Part shown: positions 10,643 to 23,197 of the stretch, in pieces
Layout: each line of letters opens with the position of its first letter
How positions within the stretch are numbered: the first letter of the stretch is position 1
Origin: Apiospora phragmitis
Taxonomy: Eukaryota; Ascomycota; Sordariomycetes; Amphisphaeriales; Apiosporaceae
Length of the DNA stretch: 64,000 bases
Assembly: GCA_038363925.1 (NCBI GenBank)
Contig: JAQQWL010000011.1
Span: forward strand, 8,990,001 to 9,054,000
Direction: 5' to 3'
The notes under the pieces: generated by a model
Databases searched by the model: none
What the model was told of the DNA's origin: nothing
The model's input: the letters and a program-made list of their open reading frames with translations, nothing else
Position numbers and translations under genes: made by a program

Positions 10643-12303
10643 TTAAGCCGTCCGTCGCTCGACAATGGCCTCGCCGACCGGCTTCCCGCTCACGAACCCG
10701 AGGTTCTCCCCGCCGTGCTCGTAGACCTTGCGCCCCCGGAGCCACGTCTCCTTGACGCGCCCGCGAAACTGCTTGCCCTCCCAGGGCGAGCACCGGTTCT
10801 TCCAGTGCATGCCGTGGCTCTGCAGCACCCACTCCTCGGCCTCGTCGAACACACAAATATCGGCGTCCATGCCGACCTTGAGAGGCGCCCTTGCGGTGCG
10901 CCAGGCCGACCTGCTGGGCCGTCGCGGCGCAGCACAACCGCACGATGTCCAGGATGTCGGGGGCTGAGAGCGACTCCTTGGAGCGGTTCACGGACGCGCT
11001 GTGCAGGATCGGTAGGCCTAGTCCGACGGACGAGATGCCGCCCCAGGCGGCGAAGAAGTCGCCCTGCGCCGCCTTCAGTTGGGCCTCCTTGGCGAGGTCG
11101 GCGTCGGCCGACATGTCGACACCGGAGTCAACATGGTGCATTCCCGCGGGCTCGTCGGTCTGGAGGTGAGACGGCAGCAGCTTGAGTTCGGGCGTGCAGG
11201 GGGAATGGTCCGAGACGATGGTCCGGATGACGGAATCCGGGCCAGCCTGGAGCTCGTCCCATAAACCGTTCTGGTTCAGCTGCTCACGGATCGGCGGGCA
11301 GCACTTGTAGCGGCAGTCGCCCTTGGCGACCTCCTCGGCCGCCAGGCCCAGGTAGTGGAAGCATGTCTCGGCCGTGATGTTGATGCCGGCGCGGCGCGCG
11401 GCTTTGAGGATGGGGATCGCCTGCGTCGCCGACAGGTGCACGATGTGCAGGTGCAGCGCGGGCGCCAGGTGGGCCAGGGAGACGATCTCGTCGATGGCGC
11501 ACGTCTCGAACACGGGCGGGCGCGACTCAAGGAAGGTCTGGTAGGCGGTCAGGTCGCCGTGGGGCGCGGCGGGCGGCTCGGATGCTTGCACGGCGTCGCC
11601 GACGGAGTCGGAGATGGGCGGGATCATTTCGGCGTGGAACATCAGCGTGGTAGGTGTCCCGTTCAGCGTCTTCATGGCCAGTGCGATGTCGTTGGATGAG
11701 ATGGCGGGGAACTCGTCAACCTGTGTGCTGATCAGTAAAATGTCTCTACTATTCATAGAGGTTTTGCACATACGCCTGATTCTATCAAAAACCCTTTGAA
11801 TCCACGTACACCGGCTTCGACCAGCGGTAGAAGCTCGTCGGCATTACCGGGAATGACACCGCCATAGAACCCGACATCGACCCAGCACTGTCCCTGACTG
11901 GCGGCGAGCTTCTCCTTGAAGCCAGCAACCGTGGTAGTGGGAGGAATCGCATTGAGCGGCATGTCAATCACCGTAGTGACGCCACCCGAAGCGGCCGCGC
12001 GCGTGCCGGTGTTGAAGCCTTCCCACTCGGTCCGGCCCGGCTCGTTGAGATGCACGTGGGCGTCGACCAGACCGGGGATCAAGAGCTTGGAGCCGTAGTT
12101 GAGATAGGTGGCCGACGAAGGGAACGAGGACTTGGCAAGACGGCCGGAACGATCGCCACGATCTTGCCGGACTCGGGAGAGATAGAGATGGAGGCCGGGG
12201 TTAGGACGAGACTCTCGTCCGGGAGGGTGAGGACGGCCCGCGTGGAGACGAGGACCGTCAGCGGCTCGGCCGTGCCGGAAACGGCATGGGCAATGGAACC
12301 CAT
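10643..12303 (-). pseudogene. Allantoinase, two frame disruptions
   Basis: Allantoinase (EC 3.5.2.5) hydrolyses allantoin to allantoate in purine catabolism. The start MGSIAHAVSG at 12303 leads to VLVSTRAVLTLPDE. The amidohydrolase metal motif is DAHVHLNEPGRTEWEGF (HxH), the GFKGFLIESG lysine is the candidate carboxylated Lys, and FHAE, HIVHLS and VSDHSPC supply the remaining metal ligands. A 53-nt intron (11773-11721, GTATGT...CAG) joins ESG to VDEFP in frame. Two breaks interrupt the frame: between 12128 and 12140 one base appears missing (VLPK|SSFPSSATY), and between 10878 and 10889 one base appears extra (AHRKG|LKVGMDADICVF). With both corrected the length is 535 aa, close to the family norm, and all active-site motifs are kept. 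Either a recently broken gene or sequence error. The family is certain; the functional state is not. Confidence 0.85.
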
Positions 12304-14788
12304 GTTGGCGTGGGATAGTTGCGCAACGGTGCGATGGGGGAGAGACTGGGGGCCTCGATAAGAATCCGGGGTACAGCAACGAGAGCTGAAAGCGGACAAG
12401 TGCAGCAACGGCTACGATGGCGACGATAAAGCAAGCAGCAATGGCTTATCGCGCAGGTATGGCGGTGGTGGGTTGACGAGATAAGGACCTGGCTGTGCGT
12501 CCAGTTCTTCGGCCAGAACAAAGAACGGGACAGAGTTGAAGTCAAAGAAAGCACGTTGTAGTAAAGAAGGACAGTGATGGTATCTTGGTCTCGGAAAATG
12601 ACACCAACGAAGAAAAGAAAAGTCACAGCAACTGATATGAGGCAAAGTCTACAAGACGAGAGAAATCGTAGAGAGAAAAAGAAGGTATACGAGAATCATC
12701 TGGGGATGGGTAGGGCGCCGGGCCCAGAAGTGTAAGACGAAGGGGGCCATCGAGTCAAACACATGTTCTCGTGCCCACCGCTACTACACGAAGCGACATC
12801 CGACGCCGCCCGCCGCCCCTCGGCAGACGATAAGGAAGCCAGACCAGCCTGTGGTGTATTTTTTTGGTGGGGCCGCATGATGGAGCGAGGTTATCAACAA
12901 AGGGCGGGAACGCCCAAGGAGGCAATGCCATGGTGTGGGCGTGTGGACTGGCTAGGCTGGCTAGGCACAAGAGATAAGGAAAAGTCTCGGACCCTGAATC
13001 TACATACAGTAGTCGCAAGCCTATCGAGGCGCTATGATTGGCCCAATGGCCTCGAAGAGACTTGTGCTACTTTAGTAGACGTTGCGTTAACATTGCTATC
13101 GGGTCCGTGGAAATCGGTTATCGCCGACTTGTGCCTGACTACTGAGTCGCAAAGAATGGTCATTATGCCATGGCTAGCTAGCAAGATCGAGAATATGTAA
13201 TAGCAGGGATGCGATGCAACAACGGTCATCAACCGAGATCTCGAGTATTTGAATGACACTTCTCTACCCGTGATGCTTGTTTATTTGATCTAGCCTCTGC
13301 TGCCCTTTTTTGTCTTTGCGATAGCGCGCCTCAGGCCTGCATAGGGAGAACTAACAAAGAGGACCCGTCAAACATATGGCATGACCCTTTCTCCCAATCC
13401 GGTATCTTATCGCCAAACGATTGCTCGATAGAAACTCGAGAGAGACCGAGGCCTACGGCCCGACGCAATTTTCATCGAGTAATAGTAACCACACGGCCAA
13501 TGGGAAATCCATCGATTGATTACCTGCAGAACAATATAGTTATATTCAATATTGGAGTCAGTCAGCTAGTCCCAATTGTTTGTGAAGGATTGGATTTCCT
13601 AGTCTATTCCATACTGCCTGTACTTGCTCCTATTGTACACGCGCAACTCGGAATCCACCCCGAGTCCCGAGTCTTTCGGTCAAGCCTTTCAGCGCCTATG
13701 CCCCACGAAGAGAATCTCCTTGTCGTGCCAGCCAGTTGTGGCGATTAACACACGAGGCAAACAATTCCTACATTTAAGAGTTATCCACGTTGTCTAAGCT
13801 GGAAGAGACGTTGATATCAACTTCCCCTAAACTGAGTCGTTGCTGGACGCATGATCCAATGAGGGGCATTTGTCTGTCCTGTCTGTCACAAGCCCAGATC
13901 TATCTTAAGATCGCTGACTGTTTCTGTTTTCTTTTCTGGCCTGCGTTGTCTTGGAGTCAAATCAGATAAACAGATAAGAGTATCCCCAGCGTTTCATTCG
14001 TTCGCGATGTGCATGCGCTTTCTTACATATCAGAAAGCTTGTTTCTCGTTCATTGTCGAGGCGCGCCAATTGGTAGAGTTGGTTGCATCGATTATCTTTC
14101 CTCCCTCGGATTCGTTCGGCTTGGCTGCTGGTGCTGGTGCTAATCACCTGCCTGCTCCAGCGGTCAACACACTGATCCGAAGTTCGGAGCCACTTTTACT
14201 GCCTAAACTTTAGGCTGGCCGGGGAGCGGTCGCACCTGGAATGAATACAAATTTTGCCTAACACATCATTGAATTCAATCTATTCCGTGAGTTTTATCCT
14301 ACCACTCATTCCCCGGACTCCATCGGTATCGCTCGGGAACCGTTGAAAAAACCCGGGGTATTTGCGGGGGTGGGCTCAGCTGGACAGATGACTTCTTCGG
14401 GTGGCATTCTGTCCGGCGTCATACCTACCTACCTGAGAATACTATGGTTTTCCTGGTATTGGGTTTTCGTGTACGCGACGCTTTTGGTCAGGTAAGCGCT
14501 TACGACGATAGCGATGACGAGTTGGATATCTCAAGCAAGCGGCAAGCGTCGCAGGCAATCAGTCTTCGGGTAGGTGCTCAGAGAGGCTTGGTCCCAGATA
14601 TATATAAGAATAGGTGCATCTCTGTGTTTGTGCTGTCAGTTGCAAAGGAAAGGATGCACTGGATGTAACTAGTCAAAGTTCTGTTCAGCAACCGGCAAGT
14701 CTTGATTTTACTACCCAGGCAGGTAGTCTATATACAACAAATAGAAGCCCACTCGTGCCAGAAAAAATTATCCAAGTATAGGGAAATA
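12304..14788. other. Intergenic, no gene seen
   Basis: About 2.5 kb between the divergently arranged allantoinase (minus) and the FAD oxidoreductase (plus). No conserved reading frame found on either strand. It should contain the upstream regions of both genes. Confidence 0.4.
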
Positions 14789-16329
14789 GTGGCTGCCGAC
14801 AAGCGTACGAACCCTTTGCTTCCCGTAGCAAACCCAACGCTGTCTTACTGGCGCTCGCAGCCGCACCGCCTAGATTCGCATCGCTCCACAGAGGAGCTCC
14901 CAGAAACATGCGACGTCGCGATCATCGGGGCTGGGTTCTCCGGTGTCTCCGTGGCCTAAAACCTCTCATCCCCCCTAGACTCCAATAATAAAACCGAAAG
15001 CCCGCCGCCGTCCATCGTGCTGCTGGAGGCGCGCCAGGTCTGCTCGGGGGCCACGGGCCGGAACGGCGGGCACGTCAAGCTCAAGCCGACGTCCATCACG
15101 TCCATCATCCAGAAGCACGGCCCGGCCGCGGCGGACCAGTTCGCGGCCCTAGTCCGGGCGCAGCTGGACGCGCTCAAGGAGATCGTCGAGCGGGAGCGGC
15201 TCGACGACTGCGAGTTCGAGCTGCGGCGCAGCTACGACGTCTTCCTGCACGCGGACGAAGCGGCGGAGATGGAGGCCAAGTGGCGCGAGTGCCGGGAAAG
15301 GGGCTACCCGTGGACGCGCGAGCACGACTTCGTCGGCGCGAGGTTCGCCGAGCGTGTCACATCGGTCCGGGGCGCCAAGGCCGCCTTCAGCGGGCCGGCG
15401 TGCTCGCTGTGGCCGTACAAGCTCGTGACGCAGCTGCTGGAGAGGGCCATGGAGCGGAACCCGCGCCTTAACTTGCAGACGGAGACGCCTGTGGTGTCCG
15501 TTGAGGCCTTGGATGGGGGCAGGTCGGGCACCGTTATCCATACCGACCGAGGATCGATCCGGGCGAAAAAGGTCGTCTTTGCCACTAATGCTTATACGGC
15601 CGGGCTGCTGCCTCAATATCAAGGTACGTTGCGATTAACTTGCCAAAGCGGAAACGACAGACCTGACCGTGTTGATTGATGATATGCAGGCGTCATTAAT
15701 CCATACCGGGGAACGGCCTCCCACCTCGCGCCCCCGAAGGGTGCCGATCCGGTATTTCCCCATCTCAGTCACACGTACAACATCGAATACGGTTTGCAGT
15801 ACCCAGCAGCATCGACCGTAGACTACCTGAACCCCAGACCCGACGGCGGCATTGTCGTGGGTGGCGGCAGGTGGCTCTTCCAAGAGCCTCAAGAGCTCTG
15901 GCAAAACAACATCGACGACTCGACGCTCATCGGCCCCGTCCTGGAGGTGGGCTACTTCGAGGAGTACATGCAGCGAGTGTTTCGAGGCTGGGAGAGCAGC
16001 GGGACGGAGCTGGACAAGGTCTGGACCGGAAGTGAGTTTGACGCAGCCCATCAATTTATTTGCCCACTCAGCGTCAGTCACCTCTCACTAACAAACATCC
16101 CCCGCGGCAGTAATGGCGGCCACAAATGACGGGATGCCGCATATCGGCAAAGTACCGCAGCGCGAGAACCAATGGGTGATTGCAGCGTTCAACGGCGGCG
16201 GGATGACCCAGATCTTATTATTGGGCAAGGCAATCGCGGATATGGTCAAGAATGACAAGCCCATTCGCGGAGATTGACGCCGTCATCCCGCGGCTCTTCC
16301 AAACGACATTGGAGCGAATGGAGACGTAA
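14789..16329 (+). pseudogene. FAD-dependent amino-acid/amine-type oxidoreductase, decayed
   Basis: DAO-superfamily flavoprotein. The N-terminus reads AADKRTNPLLPV...LSYWRSQPH, then the Rossmann dinucleotide motif DVAIIGAGFSGVSVA, then GATGRNGGHVK and a C-terminal NGGGMTQILLLGKAIADMV. Introns at 15624-15689 and 16032-16110 join the frame as QG|VINPYRGT and WTG|IMAATNDGMPHIGK. Lesions: the expected ATG before AADKR is GTG (14789-14791); a TAA follows GVSVA at 14957-14959 where related proteins have Tyr; a one-base shift near 16250-16266 separates VKNDKPI from PFAEIDAVIPRLFQTTLERMET, whose stop is at 16329 (without the shift the frame stops at 16277). The frame between lesions is well conserved, so decay is recent. 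Family members oxidise amino acids or amines; substrate unknown. Confidence 0.8.
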
Positions 16330-17575
16330 CCCGAGGGGTGGTGATTGTTTTGGGAGACAGACGCTACGCCTTCTGCCCAGAACTTAAATTAGGTAGAATA
16401 CGAGGTAAGTGGAAGCTAAGCATGTTCCGAATAGAAAGTCGCCCTCATTGCATCCTGTCCATCATATATTTGACTTTCGCACGATCTATGCGGCTATGTT
16501 ACCAGCGCCAAACAAATCTTGAATGTTGTTGCTGTGCGACAAGGATGTCTGCCCCCTGGCATTAATGACTTACAGGTAATTTACCGAGAGCGCATCGCTT
16601 CCAACTCAAAATCGTCGCGTCCGTTCAAAGTTTGGTGTATCGACGGGGATGTTTGTCGGTCGCGGTAGCACGTGTGACCCACTCCCCTGAATGAGTGTGC
16701 CACCCGTCTTCCGGGGGAATTAGATCAACACGGAAATCCCTTTATGGTTCTGATCGGCCCTCTCGATTCCCATCGCGTACCAGGAACCGAAGCCAAACAA
16801 AAGCAAGATGCAGCACCCAATTTCCCCAGTCACCCAACCCCAAGCTCCTTCCTAATCGAGCATTGGCAATAAGGAAGCTTTCAATATCGAGTCAGGGAAG
16901 CTGCATACCGAAGGAAAATCAATGCTACCCCTCCTTCCTCCTTATGCCGCGTGCACTGCACCGCACAGGGAATTTGATGCACGATATCGATGTTGATGTT
17001 GTTCTGCTGATCCGATACCGACTCGAAAGGGCCACACCCCATCGAATGGCCAATGGCTGCTGCATGACGGCGTCGCAGTCACGCTATCTATCTCTCCCGC
17101 CAGTTCCTGCTTCTGCATGATCCTACGGCCACTCCCACTTTCGCCCGTCATGTCGGGCAGAGAGGCTCATGTGCCCAGGCCGGTCTTCCGCCTCTCGCGG
17201 GCAGCATGTCTCATTCACTAATTTCCCGGGGCAAGGCTCCCCCCTCTCAGGTCGTACCACTCCAATGCATCCGGCTGGATGTTCCCGTGACTGAGTCGAA
17301 TGGGGCTTCGTCAACTTTGGCTCTTGCAGATCTGCATATAGACTTCGAGCGTCCTGTGGTTCACTCTGTCAACAAAAGACGTTGCGACGAGGGAGTTATT
17401 TTTCTGGCGCTTTACCGAGAAAATAAAGACCTTCTGCTGCTGACTACCTACTTAGTCTCCCATAACCTCTTTGGCTCAGACTTCTGGGCAGAGGGTGGCT
17501 TGGACCAGCATCGAGGCTTTAGGAGATTCTGAACCCAGCAGTTAGCAGCTTCTACGTCGACCCAGGAAGAGCACG
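16330..17575. other. Intergenic, no gene seen
   Basis: About 1.2 kb between the FAD oxidoreductase remnant and the GH92 gene on the same strand. No conserved reading frame. The 3' part is the presumed GH92 promoter. Confidence 0.4.
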
Positions 17576-20500
17576 ATGGCGGGGTCCAGTATGGCTATTC
17601 GTTGGGCACCTGTATTGGCTTGTTTGGCCGTTGGTGCTCTGGGAGACGTCACTCCTGCCGAGGACTTTGATCCCCTCCAGTTCGTCGATGTTCTCATCGG
17701 CAGTACCAACGCAGGCAATGTCTTCCCGGGTGCATCCCAACCTTACGGCATGGCCAAAGCTGTGGCCGACACCAACTCCAGTTCCAACCAAGGCGGCTTC
17801 ACTCTTGACGGCAGCCCGGTCCAAGGCTATTCGGTGAGCAACTTTCGGGTCTTAATCCTTCATATTCCAGTGTGTCACGGGAGGGTCAAGTACGCAGCTC
17901 ATTGCAGAGCTGTCCACACTCCTCCCGAGGTATCTGGTCTATGTCCCGAAAGAGCAATACTAACGCCGAGAGTCGATAGGTACTTCACGACTCTGGGACA
18001 GGTGGCCAACCAAGTCTTGGCAATTTTCCTTTCTTCGTTTACCCGTCTTGCCCCGGAGACGATATCAACCTCTGCGACTTCCCCAAGAAGACGAGGGTCA
18101 AACATGGCTTCTTCAAGCCTGAAAATGTCAAGGCTCAGCCTGGATATTTCTCCATCGCCTTGGACATTGGCGTCCAGGCCGAGATGACGACAACTCAGCA
18201 CACTGCCCTCTTTCGTTTCACCCTACCGAACGGGACAGGTGCAAATGGAACCTACCCTTTCGTGATGCAGGATCTGTCCGACTTGTCCGACTCTAGGCAG
18301 GACAACGGAACCGTGTCCGTGGATGCGCAGACTGGGCGAATCTCGGGTGGTGCCAAGTTCCTTCCCAGTTTCGGGTCTGGTTCGTACACTGCCTATTTCT
18401 GCACCGACTTTTCCGGCCCGGCCATCCAGGACAGTGGCATCTATGTCAACAGCCGCGCCACTACGGAGGCCAAAGATCTAACCATATCGCGATCCATCAA
18501 CGGCTACCCACTGCCAGGTGGCGCTTTCGTCCGATTTCAAGACGCGACTAATCCCATCCTGGCACGAACAGGTGTCAGCCTCATCAGCACCGAACGAGCC
18601 TGCGCGAATGCTGAGGCTGAAATTCCGGACTTCAATTTTGACTCTGTGACCAAGGCCGCCAAGGATGCCTGGAAGGCCAAGCTGAGCCCTATCACAGTGT
18701 CCAGTGGTGGCGGTGTCGCACAGGACCTCATCACCAACTTCTATAGCGGCGTCTACCGTACCATGGTGAACCCACAGAACTACACAGGAGAGAACCCATT
18801 GTGGAAGAGTGACGAGCCGTACTTTGACTCATTCTACTGGTAAGTGAGAACGTCGTATCTTGGTCGAGTGTTCGCTAACATCCTACAACAGTTTATGGGA
18901 CAGCTTTAGATCTCAAATTCCATTCTTAGTCATCCTCGATCCTGTTGCAGTAGCTCAAATCATTCGCTCATTGATCGATACGTACAGATACGAGGGGTGG
19001 TTACCGGACTGCAAGATGTCTCTGTGCCGAGGATACACCCAGGTAAGCTCACACTCGCCTTCTGTGGAATATCTGTACTTATCTGTATCACCTAGGGTGG
19101 CTCTAACGCAGACAACGTCCTGGTCGATGCGTACCTGAAGGGGATCTCGGACGGCATCGACTGGAACGTAGGCTATCAGGCGATAGTAAAAGATGCCGAA
19201 GTGGAACCTTACGACTGGGCAACCCATGGTCGAGGCGGGCTTGACAGCTGGAAGTCGCTTGGTTATATCCCAGGTAAGCTCGTGCGGGCGATCTTCAATT
19301 ACACCCGCCCTTCACGCTGTACGATGTGTCCTGGCCAGAGGCTGACTCTCTTCCGCAGTGCAGGACTTGGACTACAAGGGGTTCGGTACCATGACAAGAT
19401 CAATTTCCCGTACTCTGGAGTATGCCTACAATGACTTTTGCATCTCCCTGATGTCCCAGGTGAGAACCTCGATTATGTCACAGCAGCTTCACTTACAGTC
19501 CGCTGATATGCTCTAGGCTATGAACAATACGGCCGACCAGGAGAAATATCTTGATTCCAGTGAGAATTGGAAGAACGTGTTCTACCCTGATCAGACAAGC
19601 ATACTCCCAACCGGGGTGGATACTGGCTTCAAGGGTTTCTTCCAAGCCAAATACCTGAACCAAACATGGGCCTCGCAGGATCCATTGACCTGTTCGAACA
19701 TAGACACCACCGGCATTGCTTGCTCACTGCAGAATACCGGGCGAGAGACGTTCGAAGACAGCACTTGGGAGTACGGATTGTAAGTCAACCGCCCCGACCT
19801 GTTTTGAAATATTGACATCCATATTAACCATCATCTCGCTAGTTTTGTCCCACAAAACCAAGGGGATCTGATCTCCATCTATGGAGGGCCTAGTGAATTC
19901 GTTCGGCGGTTGGATTACTTGCACGATCAGAATATCACTAACATCGGCAACGTAAGCATGCTTCACCACCATGTGCTCATACCCAAGCAATCTTCTTCGA
20001 ATACTGATGTTACCCCCTGATCCAGGAACCCTCGTTTCTCACGGTTTTCCAATACCACTATGCTGGCCGACCAGGAAAGAGTGCGGCGCGGTCCCATTTC
20101 TACATTCCTCGTTACTTCAACCCGACTCCAGGGGGTCTTCCCGGAAACGACGATTCAGGAGCCATGGGCTCCTTTGTTGCATTCTCGATGATGGGATTGT
20201 TTCCCAACCCCGGGCAGAATGTGTACCTCATCACGCCCCCCTTTTTCGAGTCTGTCAACTTGACCCACCCGACGACTGGGAAAACGGCAACGATACGCAA
20301 TGTGAACTTCGATCCATCCTATGAGGCCATCTATATCCAGTCTGCCACCTTGAACGGTGAGCCGTATACGAAGAACTGGCTCGACCACAGTTTCTTCCTG
20401 GAAGGCAAGGAGCTCGTGCTTACCCTCGGGACAACCGAGAGCACAACGTGGGGAACAGCGGTCAAGGACCTGCCCCCGAGCACAGGAAAGTATGTTGGCT

Positions 20501-20595
20501 TTAACGGAACCTCCTCGAACCAAAGGCTGAGGGGCAGATCGGCTCTGAAGTACCGGTCTGATATTTGGAAGATGGATGCCTTCGCGCACTCATGA
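17576..20595 (+). CDS. Secreted GH92 alpha-mannosidase
   Basis: Eight exons: 17576-17833, 17980-18839, 18892-19042, 19096-19273, 19359-19459, 19517-19779, 19843-19951 and 20026-20595. Their sum is 2490 nt, exactly 829 codons plus stop. The first intron has a TACTAAC branch point. The N-terminus has a hydrophobic signal peptide (about residues 6-23, ending ALG). Family features in order: YVDVLIGS-like FVDVLIGSTNAGNVFPGA, HDSGTGGQPSLGNFP, YFDSFYCLWDSFRSQ, GGSNADNVLVDAY and GNDDSGAMGSF. GH92 enzymes are calcium-dependent exo-alpha-mannosidases, most often alpha-1,2, trimming mannans or N-glycans. Secretion suggests action on extracellular mannan or glycoprotein. No frame break in over 2.4 kb of coding sequence. 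Confidence 0.95.
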
Positions 20596-21985
20596 GCTTC
20601 GTCCATTACTCTGCAAGTACGAGCATAGCGATAGAACCTTTGAGGTATCTATGAGGTACCTATACACTTTAATCATAATATTATCTTCGCTGTACCTCTT
20701 CGTGATTGTGAAATGAGACCACGGGAGAGACCTAGCGGAATGGCGCACCATCAGGGTCATCTGCGTTTTGCCGCCCTCTTCCGCGTAGGATGGTCACTCG
20801 ATATCTTGGCAGTCAGAGTAGACCTGAAGAGACGCTGCCCTGGGATTTGAGACTGGCCACAATCTTGTTGGATCAGTCGCATAATCTCGTTGGGCAAGTC
20901 GCCAAGTCTCCCCAGTCCGAGGGGTGGGGAAAGGAGGAAGGGGACCCTTGCCAGCGATCCTCCGCAATGGGGCACAGAGACGGAACCTCGTAGCGGCAAA
21001 GGGCTGGTATTTCTTCGATATGCACATGAAGACTACGGTACGGCGTCTTGCCGTATTAGTATGTGATTCGGGTTCAACAGGAAACGGAGTTCATTAGGCA
21101 CACTGCTCGCCGGATACGCGACGTAAATAGCTGGGAAAATGGAATTCGCACCCGTCAAACTGGGCGAGCTAGGGGGGATGCAGCGAGTGGACATCAACTT
21201 CTGAGAGTGAAGAGAACATATGACAGCAGATATGAGAATACTTCCTCAGAAGGTGAAAGGAACGGTGCAATCTGCGCGCCTGATGAAATGAATCCCAACG
21301 CAAGTGAGGGAAGTGGCACAGTGCTCTCCCGCCCTGATGGTAGGTAACTAGATATGGCTACTCAAGCGAGTTGGAGACCGCAGATCAATTAGGATTGATC
21401 AGGAGTTATCTCATGCAATGTATATGCATGTTGGTCAAGTTAGAAGGCAATTGTATTAATCACTCACTTCGCTTTCGTTCGTAGGCGAAGTGCCTCGGCC
21501 TGCAAATCTGATCAGCCCATGGGCACCAGCTGTGCCGCACCTGGGGGATCTCTGGCGTAGGCAAGGGGTTCCGAAGGATCGGGACATCGAATCATGGGGC
21601 CCAGGTCGCGCGAGTGTGTATTCGGGGGTCAACGCGATATCATGCAATACCCTCATGAAGGTGCCGCACGGTAATGAATCTATCTACAGGGGCAAATTGG
21701 GTGTTGGCCCCCCCATGGACATTTGATGAAGCGGCTCATTATCCTTGGCCGAACCAGACACATAAAGACACAGAAGAACCTGCGTGTTCGAAGCAAGGAA
21801 ACCTCGACAGCTCTCACCTGTCTCTTCACAGCTTTGCCTCAGTCACTCATTTACACATCCCAGCTCTTGCTACTCACCCAAGTCAATCATTACTTTTCTG
21901 GGTATATCGCTTGCTCTTCTGTACAAGCAAAACCAGCCAACTTAATCAACATCTCTTATTAATTCGTCACAAGAATCCACCCACC
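20596..21985. other. Intergenic, no gene seen
   Basis: About 1.4 kb between GH92 and the small secreted protein. No recognisable reading frame. An open frame runs in from 21674 into the secreted protein, but its extra N-terminal part lacks a signal peptide and looks like 5' UTR. Confidence 0.4.
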
Positions 21986-22468
21986 ATGCGTGCTTACACC
22001 CTCTTCGCCGCCACCTTCTTCGCCCTAGCCCAAGCCGCCCCAGACCCGCGCAAGGCCACAGCCGTCTTCTACCGGGAAGCCGGAAGCTGCGCGGATGCGG
22101 GCCGCGGCGCCGAGGTCAACCTCTTCGAAAGTGGCAATGCCACCGTCGCCGCCGACAGCGCCTACTACTCCTTCCTGGTGGGCAAGATCGACCCGGCCTG
22201 CACGGTCGAGTACGATGTGGACTTTTCGCGCATCAAGTGGAACAACCAGAACAACAACAAGGAGAGACGCGCCGCCCTGGACGCGGATACCATCGACATG
22301 AAGGGACGTCCACGTTGTCACGTGGGGGAGGAGGTCGAGGTCCCCGTGGCGCCCGTCCATCCCCGCGCTCGCCGCGAGGTGCGCGTGATCACCGTGATGT
22401 GCGAGAGTATCGCGTGGAAGGATGAGGGCGTTCTTGCTATCAATGCCATCAAGGTCACTGGTTGTTGA
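21986..22468 (+). CDS. Small secreted protein, 160 aa
   Basis: The start at 21986 has a strong context (CCACCATGC) and gives an immediate signal peptide, MRAYTLFAATFFALAQA, with likely cleavage before APDPR. The open frame extends upstream to 21674 but without a signal, so the shorter start is preferred. The mature protein is about 143 aa with five Cys: GSCADAG, DPACT, PRCHV, VMCES and a C-terminal TGC. Other visible pieces are EAGSCADAGRGAEVNLFES and YDVDFSRIKWNNQ. No domain recognised. Size, secretion and Cys content are those of fungal secreted effector-like or wall-associated proteins, but that role is not shown. No intron. Confidence 0.75.
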   Translation: MRAYTLFAATFFALAQAAPDPRKATAVFYREAGSCADAGRGAEVNLFESGNATVAADSAYYSFLVGKIDPACTVEYDVDFSRIKWNNQNNNKERRAALDADTIDMKGRPRCHVGEEVEVPVAPVHPRARREVRVITVMCESIAWKDEGVLAINAIKVTGC

Positions 22469-23197
22469 AGAATATTCTCGATATCATCGCCCTCCGGCTT
22501 TGGTGGTGGCAGGAGGAAGGGGCTTATACGTTTTCTGGCTGGGCTTATCGAGAAGGCCATGTGGAAATTTTCGAAAGGGGGAGGGAGCTGTTACGGAGAG
22601 GGATAGGGAGACGGACGCCTGGCTAGTAATCAGCCGGAGAGGGTGTTACTTCGGTAATAAGAGGAGGGCTACGTTTTAATTTATATCGAAATCTATTAAA
22701 AAGTTATTAAAACCTCTTCACATACGTCCCTGATATTGCAATTCTTTATAACACTATGTATCTTTTTTAAAAGCTGTCCCGTCTCTAGACCAATATGCTC
22801 AAGTATTGTGGGGCTTTTTTTTTTTTTTTTTCAACACACATGAAGTACACTGGAAGCCAGAAAAAGCTACCTAGGGGCACTCATCCAAAACTCAACCTAC
22901 GATTTGAGATGCTTGTCACTCCGAAATAATCCAGAGATTATTGGTGTTGAGATACGAGAGTCAAAAATGAGAACAAAAACATACAACACCGAGGATTCCC
23001 AGATCGTCACCGATTCTAGTACTAATCCGGCGCTTCTAAGCTTGTCTATGGGAGAGCGGACGGGATCCCGAATACTCTGAGAGCTGTGGTCGTATGTGAA
23101 AGAACTTGCGGTTAAACTACGTAATATCTACAATCCTCATGTACACTTCTTTCCTCCACTGTTCGGGAGACCTGACCAGGCCCTCGACCCCCCGCCC
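22469..23197. other. Intergenic with TA-rich patch and T17 run
   Basis: Contains a TA-rich patch (about 22655-22760) resembling RIP-mutated sequence and a T17 homopolymer at 22815-22831. No gene seen. It lies between the 3' ends of two convergent genes. Confidence 0.45.
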
